From: Apostichopus japonicus
Lineage: Eukaryota > Echinodermata > Holothuroidea > Aspidochirotida > Stichopodidae
Assembly: GCF_037975245.1 (NCBI RefSeq)
Contig: NC_092582.1
Location: 6,178,001-6,242,000 of the forward strand
Length of the DNA: 64,000 bases
Reading direction: 5' to 3'
The notes beneath the pieces were generated by a model. It did no database searches and had not been told where the DNA came from. It worked only from the letters and a program-made list of their open reading frames with translations. Below are positions 50,867-62,800 of the stretch, one piece after another. The first letter of the stretch is position 1, and every line of letters starts with the position of its first letter. Made by a program: the position numbers and the translations under genes.

Positions 50867-53800
50867 ATGGAGCATGGACCAAGTGTTGAGGATTTGATTC
50901 ATTCCATACATCAAGATGTATTTAATCAAGAAGACAATTATTCACCAATGTATGGTAATAGCCCAGTCTCCACTAACCAGTACCCTCAAAGTGGATTGTG
51001 GAATGTATCTGCAGTTACAAACAGTGATTTTCAATCTGGAAACCAAATGCTTCATCAAGATGTGGTAAGTACAGTATACCCAAGAATATACTCAAGCCTA
51101 CAATATTTGGCAAGATTAAAAGTTTCAAGCTTAACTTTAATTGACAAGTACTACTTAGAGTGCTAAATAATGTTTAAACTTAAAGAGCTAACTAAAAATC
51201 CAACATATTTTGGGAATAATTTATCCTGGTAACTCATAGCAAAATTGTAGCAAAATGGGCAAATTCGCTCAATATATGTTTCAGGACCAAAATTTATTAA
51301 CCTCCAGATGCAACACAAAATGTTGACCCTAAATTATTCCCTAACATGAGACACTCATGACCAAAAGAATTTTATTTTTATGTTTTGAACATGTAGGCTA
51401 AGTGTCCGGATGTACCCCACATGTTAGTATACCATACCTGTTGGTTTAAATTCTATTATTGTATGCTATTTGTCTCTGATTTTCTACTGATCTTATACAG
51501 TATACAGGTCTATTAATTGCATCAATGCATGCACACTGGATCATTGTCTAACAATTTCATATCATCTGATTATTTAGAACTTTTCCTTTTTTTGGTGCAG
51601 AATTTTCAATCGGACAGACCGCAGACACCGTACTTCACTCCGCATTCTAGTCAGGTGGTTGTACACTCACCGGGAGCAACACTACGGAACCATCTACAAC
51701 CTCAGTCCAACTTCACAACCACTGTCCATGAAGAAGTGACATTTACTCCACCGCTGTCCACCACTTCACAACAAAACGGTGGCATTTTGTATAACCCCGG
51801 AGGAAGATCGGCCGAAAGCACTGTAACGTCGCAGCCCTCTAGCCCGAGGGATGGCCAGTTCGTACCTCAACCTCCGTTGGAACCAAGAAAGTCAAAGACT
51901 CGAAGTAGTATTCGTAGAGCCGCTAAACTACTGTTGAACAGAAGTAAGCAGGTATTGTCTAACAGTGATTCCAACATTTCCTCGCCTTCCTCGTCGGCTC
52001 CCGTACCGACAGGGAAGGACGTCCAGAAGAATGCAGGCTCTTCGTCCGTGAAAGAGCGGCTAAATAAGAACAGGGCAAGGATGGGGGAGCTATTGAAAAA
52101 TTCAAAATGGAAAGAGAAAAGACAATCTTCGGAGGAAAAGGAAAACAGATATGCAATTACTTCAAAGGACAGCGTCGCCGTCTTTAAGCCTCGGCAAAAA
52201 GCCAGGGTGCGACACATCAACGACCATCGTAGATTTCACAGTGCAGAGAACATAAATGCTTCCGTCTTGAGTTCGGATTCGTCTCATTACAGTGGATCGG
52301 ATGTTAACGATTGCTCGTCGAATTACATGGACGATGTCTCATTCGATGGTAACATTGGAGGGGCAGGCTATGCCCTGAGGAGGTACAATAGTGGGCCGAT
52401 ACAGCAGGAACGTCAGAGACAAAGAGATCATCACAGAGGTAAATAATTATTGCTTTCCATTTCTTTTGCTTAATTGTTGCATTAAATTCCATTTAAGAAA
52501 AATCATATATCAAAGGCAGTGATGAGATTTATAGTATATGGGTCTAATTTGTATAACCTATGTTTATTAATTGAAGGGATGATCCTTGGTTTAGAATTGT
52601 TTCTTCCAACATAATTAACATTTTAAGAGGCTAATCACAAGGTGATCCTATGAATAATATTATAACAAGGTGAAGAATAACAAGTTATCAATGCCTATGG
52701 TTGGGGGCATTTGGAAAGCTATTTAGAAATTGGGACTGTGAGGTTGGTAGGATGTAATAGATACCGTAGAGTGCCAAGGTGTTACGTTACAGGTTAACAG
52801 GTGGGGCATCATGACCTTTATTGCAGGCATTACATTTCTAGCAAGCCTATATCTAAGTACTGCAAAACTTTCAATCAGAATGCTGACCTTTTTTCTTCAT
52901 ACAGGAAAGCGTAAAAACATCTACAGTACACTGTTTTTTTAAATGTTGTTTAATTTAATAGACATTATTACTCAAGTTTGCTGTTCACACTTTGAGGGCA
53001 AATCATTTTAGGGCCTCAGGAGAAAACGAGGGACATACAGAAGGCCTACTATTGCTAGTTTTCAAATATAATGCAAGTTTAATAACATTGATTAGTTCCG
53101 TTGAGCCCTCCTGTTGAATAGCCTTGAGATTTACCGTACCGTATGCACATGTTCTCATATCTCCATCTTGGGATATATGCTACATTTATGTATAGACTGC
53201 AGACATTTTCTTAACAGCGTCTCACAACTCAACCTTTAGTGTGTTTTATACAATTGGACCGGATTGAGATCTTTAGACGGCCACTTACTGGTCAAGTCAG
53301 TTGGATAAAATATTCTTGAGCTTTTATAAATTACCACAGTATAGTTGTAGGGTGACCCCTTGAATCTGTCCACTGAATATTCATTTAACATAGCAGTATA
53401 CATTTCAGCACATGAACCCTTTAGTCATGGATGTCCATTGGACAGCACAAACATGAACGAAAGAAGAAAAAATTGTAAAATCAAAAATGCAATAATTATA
53501 ACTGCAGAAATAAATTAATAAATCAATTAATCAGACCTACAGACCCTCTTTTTGTGGCAAGTGCAGCACCAATCAATTAAATAACCCATTGTCTTCACTT
53601 ATCACTTCATGTCCAATACCCCAAATTTTCAAGTATTACATGTATGCATGGACACCATATCCAACAGTACTTCATTGGTGATCAAAGCTATTAAGTTTGA
53701 ATAATTTGACAGTTCTAACAGAAATAATCATCACATTTCTAAATGAAGGAAACAAATATTGTGAATAATATTGTACTTGAGGCTGTCTCAAATTAAGATT

Positions 53801-56800
53801 AATATATGTTGTCCTGAAAAGTTCCATCAGTGCCATGAATAGTTTTAATTAAAACTTTTAACAATACCAAATGACAACATTTACTGGAACTGATTAATAT
53901 ACAGGGCACAATTCCTTTTCAGATGCTTCAGTTACAAGCTGTGTCAAACGCAAAGTGAGCAGTCCTTTAATATGAGTTAAGCCCTTGCATCATAGGCCTG
54001 AGAATTTATAGAACTTTATTGTTTTGGGTGTTGTGTTATTAAGTACTGTGGTATTACTGGCTGCCAGGGTTGTATTGTTTGGCAGGCTCGGTCCATTTCA
54101 CGCTTTGAGTGGCAGCAATATAAAGTTCTTTTTATAGAACTGATTGGTGTCTTTGAACGTGCAGTATATTTCTAAAATATTCTGTATTACTGCACATGTC
54201 ATTTAACTTTAAACCTGTCATGGAATTAAATTGAAGTGTGGAGGGGAGAACAGATTACATTTTTTCGGCTAAATATGCATTGAAATAAATCTGTAAATTT
54301 TGTGCGTCATACAGACAGAAGCAATCAAATGGTTAGCAGTCATCTTTGTTTGTAATTTTCAGTTATTGTGAACCTTTTTCATATCATAAAATGAAAACAG
54401 ATAGAAAATCATTTGTATTTTTTTACTGAAGTTATAATCAGATCTGTGTTCCTCTTGCAGTGTTCTATGTTCAGAACCTCTTACTTTACCATGTTTACTG
54501 TGATGCTATGTACATAAATATATATGTACATGACTCCAGAATGTATAACTATTTATAAAAAAAAATTAAAGTTTTCTTTTTTACTATGTCATAACAATTT
54601 TTCTATATATTTTATGTGTTTTCCCCTAATTTGCATACCCAAACAATTAATGAACTGTTACATTGACTGACACAACAAGTCCTGACTTTTGTATTAATTA
54701 ATGAACATCACTTTGACTAGTGTACATTCATTAACACTGCATATGCTAACCTCTTTCACTGAATAACTGTGCATTTTGTACTAATATTACACACTATCTT
54801 CACATCAAACTTATTCCAACTATTGATCAGCTTTTTTTTTGGCAAATCAATAATATTGCAGCCGGTGACTCAACAGTTACCAACTATATGCTCGGCACCA
54901 GCCTGTGCAGCCCAAATTGCCGCTCTGTGAAATATTACAATCTGTACACAATCACATGGGGCTGAAGCTCTCTGTCTCTCTGTGTCACAAGCCAAGCCTT
55001 TCTGGAGAGAAATATTAGTTCTACAGATAAGGCATCTACAATTGCCATGGCAACTATTCTTCTACTCTGTTTCAGTGAAAACCCACTGAAGTGTGAATAG
55101 TACACACACACACACACACACACACAGCGGTTGGCATAGTTGTTCAAAAGGAGAGTGGATGCAAACTATTTGAACAGGGAGAGGAAAATTGGACAATGCA
55201 AATGGAGTGTCCCTGATTTCATGCCTAGTAAATTTCAAGGAATCAGTCAAAGAATTTGTTGTGCGGCATTGTGACGATTATTAAGCCCGTCCGTCCCTCT
55301 TGCTTGTTAACAACCCTACATTTAGAAAACATGGTGAAAAGGCTGCGATCACTGAAGAACCTCCTAGCTGTCGCTCCAATGCACTTCCAGGGCATATTCT
55401 ACAACACCCAGGGTTGTTATGTTACTGTACTAAAACTTCCTGTGTGCTGTAGAATATATACTGAATAAGTGGTAGTCACAGTAGTCTGTGATTTGATATA
55501 TAGTGATAATACATGTGTATTAGCACAGTTCCCTTCAGTGGCTTTATAGATACATGTACTACTACTTGTATGTACATCTACATGTACATGTAACTTCACA
55601 CTTTAATTTTATCAAGCCGTTTATTATCAATCTGAGAGGTATTCTACTGGAGCCTGAGACCTGTGGCCAGTGTGACATATTTCATCTGTAGACCTGTAGT
55701 ACTGTCCAGTACTGAAAAGGTAAATAACAATATAACCCCACCCTCCCCCCCCCCCCCCACACACACACTCACCTTTGTCCATATCACCTCATGTACAGTA
55801 AGCTAATGTAGAATTTACCAAAGTACTTAGTTGACTATTGAAGATCTATACATTTTCATGTCAGTTTTGAAAACTGTCAAACATGGGAACACTTTACACA
55901 TCTGTAGGAGAACCTTCAGCAGTTTTGGAATTTCATGGAAGACACATAGAAAAGAAACTTAGCTAAGTTATCTAGCTGAATCTTTACCATTTTTCATTTT
56001 GGACAAAGTAACAACATATTTCAAGTTGTTAATTGCTTTATGTTTTCTTTGCATTGTTTTCTTAGTGAAGAAGTACACCATATACTGTAACATTAATGCC
56101 AACACTATTTCAATATTTATCAATATAATACTGTATTGACAAGCTTTCATTATTTTCCTCACATTCACACCTGAAAGAAAAAGCAAAAATTCCTTTATTT
56201 GGGTGAGGTGGGAGGCGGGGGCGGGGGGGTTTGACTAAGAAACATTTAAGTTTAAATACAAGTACAGGTACTGTACATGTTACATACTCACATAACAACC
56301 ACATTCATTTAGGTTTACTCATGCAATGTATCATGAAGTATATTCTCATTTCTCTTATAAATTTGATAAAAAATAAGAATAATATATTTGAGAACATGAT
56401 TATGATTGATGGGCATAATGATGTGAATGACACATGTGGCTAAATGACAAGTAATACGTAACAGAAGGGACAAAACATGCACAGAATACAGACAGGTTAA
56501 TGAGCATGGTGAACACAAAGAGATAGATGTAAGGGGGTCTTTCATTCTTCTCTCCATCCTTTGTCTACTAATCCCCTTACAACTAACTGTTTGTGTTCAC
56601 CATGCTCATTAACCTGTCTGTATTATGTGCATGTTTTTGTCCCTTCTGTTTACTGTACGTTATTTGTCATTTAGCCTCTGAAGAAGATCCTGCGAGGATC
56701 TTTAGGCCAACTTACTTTTACGTCAGGCCAACTGACTACACAAAAGAATTTAATCTTAAATCTGTTGATTAAATTGATAACAGTTTTCTATTTAAGGAGA

Positions 56801-59800
56801 TCCAATCAAAATTCTGTGTGTCATTGTCATTAATAAACAAAACAGAGGTAGATAAGAGAACAAATCGGTAAACCAAACATCACTTAAAATGCAATCTAAA
56901 GTTCATTGTTGTTTGAATATTATCAAACAATTAATTGCTTTCTAGCAACAGAATTGATATGCAAAAATCAGCAAAATTTAATTTTACAAAATTTTGGTTG
57001 TTTGCAAGTAATATGTATACAGTAACATCTCAAACCCTCAGGTACTCTACAAACATGAACACTTGTGTACAATTATTCTCAGTGTATTGCAATATAATAC
57101 AAACAAATATATTGTTAATACCACAAGTACTCAGTCTATTAATTTTCAAGCAGTAGATACATATATAGTACAGCTTTGCCCCAAGTTGCATGGGTCTCTA
57201 TATTCAATTATTAGGAACTTTTGACACCAGATGAAAATTAACAACCAGGGTTACGATTTTTTTTACTGTCAATGCCAAAGGCCAGTTTGCTTGCAGCACA
57301 TGTTACAATTAAACTCACTTGATACTTGTAAGTCTCTGCTGGACCTTAGCCCAACAGGGGACTGGGGGATATTACCCCCACCCCCTCTCCAATGCAGACT
57401 ACCATGCGCCTTCCATCTGTTCAACCATCACATGTACGAAAGCTTCACAAGTTGCAGTACAGGACAAGGGTAATTGCGTGCCTGGCTTACGTTGTTAGTG
57501 CCCCCTATTACTGTAAGTTGTTAGTGACAGGGCCATCTTAAATTGTTTGTGCCCTCATTTAATTGTTTGTGCCCCGCTATTATTGCGTGTTGCCCTCCCA
57601 AATTTCTGGCTAGGGGCTTGAGTTTCTGTATCATCCATTAGCTACTGTATGCAGATAGTACTGCGTAGCCTATCTTTTTCAGTGTGTAGACTACAGCATT
57701 CTGAACAGACACAGGGGAAAGTTAACCTTTTCTGTATATATATATATAGAAACCTCAATGTTACCTGAACTGCTGGGTATGATTGACCCACATACTATAT
57801 TCTTCATTGAAATATTTATATCCCTTGGGGTTGGGAGGTTACGTCAGTGTCAGCCAAGTTTTCAAATGTCTAGAATTTCATGACATTCCAACATTCAACA
57901 ATACCCAATCATGTGGTTTATTAGCAGTGTGACATTCACCATCAGAAGTTGCTCATTTGGGTTGTTTGTTACTTATTGGATTATGGTATGGGGTGGTTGG
58001 TGTAACATGTACCGTGTTAGTGTATAGGGAAACCAACCACCCCATACAATCCATGACATTCACCACCAGGGTATGGGATGATTGGTGTGCCATGTACAGT
58101 ATCACTGTACACTGTGTCAGCTCAAGTTAAGTTGGCAGGTTTTGGATTTGGAATCAGTTGCAGCATGTTCACTGTAGATCCATTAGTAATTTAAACCTTT
58201 TTGTATTTAAAATTTGGTAATTTTAATGATATCAGTGAGGCAGAGTGTAATAAAAACAGTTTGGATAATTTACAGAAACTAAATAATAATAATAATAATA
58301 AAAACTTGTAAGTAATAAATGTACTGAAACTGTTCTGTAACAGCTCCCTCACATTGGACATATTAATTTTTAAGGACAGATTGTGTTTTGCAATATTAGC
58401 TACAAGAAAATCAATTCCTCCAACATAAAACTTTGCTCGTTTACTTTAATCCCACTCGCTATTTCACTAGCAAAACTTTGCTACTTCTTGGCCTCTCATT
58501 CTACTAAATCAATTTTGTAAAAAAAATTACCATTCATTTTGCAAAACAACACTTACATAATAAAAAAATTGTATTGAATGTCAGACAACCTGTTCTCCCA
58601 CTTTTAAGAGAAAGATATGTAAAGCGCTGGATGTCGAAATTCAAGGGTCATTTGTTTGCTTAATATTTCCGTCATCTGAGAGTGTGTAAATATATTCAGT
58701 ACCCTTCATCTGGTAGTAATAAACTGTGCATGTTTATATATATAAATGATTGTACTTACATATTACAGTAGGGGAGAGAGATACCAGCTTGTTCACAATG
58801 TTTACTTTGTGTTCAAGCGCAGCTGGCTGTACAAGCTGTTACAGTCTCTTTGAATTATTATTATTATATATTAAATGCTGGAGCGTACAGTGTACAGTAA
58901 ACGTAATTCTCTATAGCTGGTAGCTACAGTACAGTATTTATAAATACATGCACTATGCTGAACATATTGGTCATTTTCATTTGGATGCATTTGCCAGCAT
59001 TATTGTCTTATTGTTTTGGTTAATCCGCAAGGATTAACAGATGATCATACATCCTAGAATTTTTTATTCTTCTATGTGACGGAATGTATTGTAGCAGAGG
59101 GTAGTGTATTTTGATATTTACTTCGCTCCTCGCTTACCTGTCTCCTCACAACCTTAGCACCTCATTCTACCGTGCCTATAAAGTCCTGGTAAAATAATAA
59201 CACTGTGCGCCCTCTATGACCGGACCCCCCCTCGGTCACTCCTCACTACTCATTCTACCATTAAAAGTGTCTTCACGTGAATTTCTTATGGATATATTTC
59301 CCTTGGATTTCATCTTGGTTTTCTTTAGCGATCGTTGGAAGTTTCTTTCCTCGGATTCTTAGCAGTATTGCAGTCCTTTCCAGCCCGTTAAGTATCCTTT
59401 TTTGTTGAAAGGGAGGGTTTTGGGGACTGTTTTTATTCTCAGTGCGTTTCCGCCCTTAGGTTTTTTGCTGGGGTAGCAGTAAGTTTTGGAATATCTGTTG
59501 TGAATCTTTTTTGACCGTTTTCAACCTGTTAAATTCCTGACCGTTCAATTCCCAACTGTATCCCACTTTTCAGCGACAACAAACTTAGGGCTTACATGTC
59601 CTAGTTTCTAGATTGTAGATGAGAACACTTGGCTGTCTACAGTGTCACACTGTATGTACAGTGTAACATGCACACCTATGAGTCAATAAATAATTGACAT
59701 CTAATCTAAACATGTGAATTGGCTGTGCTGTGTTACTGTACTGTATAATATTTTCAGGAAGTGGAATCTTTAGAAAACTGCTCTGCACCTCATGTACGCT

Positions 59801-62800
59801 CGTCCAGAACTTGTGAAGAACTTGGCTTTCTGTGATAAGATTTTCTAGTGGATTTCTTGAGCATAAGATTTAATGATTACAGCATACTACTGATGAGTGA
59901 CCAGAGTTGACCAGCTGAGCTGAAGTCGTTTCGATCTAAAACAAAAGGAAAAAATGATAGGCGAAGTTTTCATCAAACAGGAATACCCAGGAAATCAACA
60001 AAAAAAGATCTTTCATCATGGTTGTTTTTTTTTTGTTCCTTTTCTTTTTTACTGTCTCATTAGCTAAGTCTTTTCTGTGTATACATATATTTTCTGGACA
60101 GCCGTAAATTATTCATCAATTAGAGATTATTTTTATAAAACAATAGCAAGACCTTGAAACTATTAATCAAGGACCTAATAATCGATCTCCTTGGAAGGAA
60201 GACAATAGTTATCGCTTTACCGGGTTGCAAGAACGAGACTGTGTTTTTTCTTCTCTGCTGGAGCTCGTTATCTTTGGCAGGAAATTACCGCTGCTCGTGC
60301 AGGAAAAGTCGGGTAGACTGAACGTAGGCAGGAAGTCTGCCACAGGTGATCAATTTCTTGTGAAACAGGTCAACAGATCTCTGTAGATGTTGGATTCACT
60401 TCCTTTTGGTTTTGCTGGGAAGCGGAAAATCAAAGGAAGGAATCATACCGGAATTCTTTCACTCGCACTTTTTGCATTCATTGGTCAAGGTCTCACCATT
60501 ACTCACCGTATTCTTACGCTCAGAGTGAAACGTTTATTACAAGTTCTAATTGTAATATTTTCCTCCATTTCTACTGGACAAAGTACCTTCGTGTGTATTC
60601 ACTTATCGTAAACCTTCGTCTTACTGGAAAGTTTGAAAAGAATCCTGCAAAATAAAGTGTGGACTTTTCGTATGCTGTCAAAAATAATCAGCTTGAATTT
60701 ATGTGTTTTGATTTTGAGTTACAAATAAACCTAATGGGAGGAGATGCTGTTGAAAGGTAAATTATTTCGGAGTATATTAAATTAATATATGATTAATAAT
60801 ATTAATTATATATTAATTTTTGTCTGGTTCTGTACTCACTGTTGATTGGAATACCTGGCAGAGATGAGCCAGGAAGCCAAAGTCATTTTGTTTCTTTGGC
60901 AATTAAATTTGATTTGGGATTGCAGATTCAAAATTTGCTTGCAGAGAATATATAGGTTCAGTTGTCCTATTGGAAGGCGAAAATTTCTCGATATGGCAAT
61001 TTGTTAAAAAAAATGTTTACAATACGTTTGGAAAAGTGTTTTGGATAGTTGAAGCAAGAATATCGGAGTGACATTTCTATTAGTATGTGATACTGAGAGA
61101 AAGAACAATTTAAATTTCACAACTATTGAGCCATTTGCAATGGTTGAAGATTCCACTAATGTGGGCAGATACGCTGGTATCCTTGTTGATAAATCGCTAC
61201 CTTGGGTGGTGAATTTTGAGATGGCAGAGAATACATTATATGCAGGGATGTTTGTGGTCTGGGAACCGAGGACTTTGTTGTATTTTGTAAGCTAAAGTTG
61301 AGACACTGAGGCAGGTTAGTCATGTTATGCAATGCTTTGGACTATCACTAAATTGCTTTATAAGTTGTTTTTTTTTGGTCTGTTTTTACTTCGAAAGGTT
61401 ATCATACAGCAGACAGTGACACAGACTCAAGTATTAGTAGAGGTGATTTGCACTACATGGCCGTGCAAAATAGGTAAGCAAAAATATGATGATATCTATT
61501 TTAATAACATGTTTTGGACTAATGAATATTGTCCTAGAGTAGAAAAAGTTTGTTAATCTTTTCTTGGATAGAGTGTGCAATTTAACAGTCAAAAATTCTC
61601 CACATGGGGCACTGTGTGAATGTTATGCTCTAAGAACATACTTGCCCTGTTGCCAAGTCTGCAGAAATATGACAAGTTTAAGGTTTGTAGTAACGTATTG
61701 TCTTTCTTCTCTCACAGTGCTGCAATTCCACAAATTCGTGAGACTCGAACAAATTATGACTGTGTATTAAACACTGCGGATATATACTTGCCTTTTAGAG
61801 CATGTTTAGATTGAATTCTCAAACTGAGAGAGTTGATGCAAATGAAATGTAAATTCTGGTCAACTGTTAAAGTATGGAATAATACATTCATCCTGTTACA
61901 GCTAAGCCAATTAAAGAGTTAATGAAAAACACATACTACATAGAGTTTGTTCTGAGATTTCTTTATTGTCTACTATAGGTCTTACTGATCATACTTCTTA
62001 AGCAATTACCTCCAAAATTGTTCCAAGATAAATGCAATGAATTCAGAGAACCTACCTTATACTTTGAAAGGTGAAATTTGTCTTTGTTCTCCTAGGTTTG
62101 GCTCTGGTCGGCAAGTGAAGAGCACCAGAGAAGCTCTCAAGAAGCTGAATAGGAACCGTTCCTTCAATGGTCAACATTCACAGCTTGGAGGGACCCCTAA
62201 GCACACCCCAGCTGGACCTCTGAAAGCTGATCATACCATCCAACCATTTATCCACAATGACAGGTATTTATATTAAATTGTTTCAGTCTTTGGTCTCAAA
62301 AGTAACAAGAATATCAGTGCCGACTAATAATTATGATAACATCCAGATGGTATAAAGAGGACAGAACTTTGGTTAAAACGTATTTAAAGGTCATCACTAT
62401 AGCGGCCAGATATGCTAGAAATTCAATTAATGGTCACCTGTGTTCAAAAGTCAAATGGCACTTGACTGCCACCCTTGAGAAGCATTTTGCCTTTTTTAAT
62501 CGTCCACTCTCAATTAACACTCATCAATGTCTGTGCACAACTAGGAGTTTGACTCAAAATCTTCCAGAATGTTCTTTTAATAGACAACTTTAAGCAATTT
62601 TTTTTAAAGCAAAATTTAGGGCCGACACTGACTGACCATTAAGGGAATAGAAAATGCTAGAATGTTAATAAACAAACAGGTATACACTTAGGTAAAGAGT
62701 GTGTGGTATTGAGGAGACAGATAAGTGTTTTGAAGGAAGTAACAGTCCAAACGTCAGACCGTATTTTTGGAACGACGATAACAACTTTAAGCATTACTGA

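Larger units (their letters stand above)
52439..62095 (+). other. Long intron (about 9.7 kb) of the unrecognised gene
   Basis: It contains a (CA)n run, a long inverted repeat at 56438-56676, a hairpin at 57986-58047, an (AAT)n run near 58282-58301 and C-rich homopolymers near 55746. Two exon-like segments are possible: 54461-54559 (an acceptor, a frame ending in TAA, then ATTAAA) and 59758-59812. Otherwise I see no coding sequence. Confidence 0.55.

Noticed and set aside
51867-52220. 117-codon minus-strand ORF
   Set aside because: It is the antisense shadow of the well-supported coding exon 51601-52438.
53929-53962. Possible 32-base microexon (acceptor TTCCTTTTCAG, donor AAA/GTGAGC)
   Set aside because: It reads in frame from exon 2 but ends in phase 0, which does not fit the next exon at 62096. 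Evidence is limited to the splice words.
60387-60611. ORF starting MLDSLPFGFAGKRK as an alternative first exon of the right-hand gene
   Set aside because: No donor in the required phase was seen and the rest of the frame looks random. Kept only as a remote possibility.
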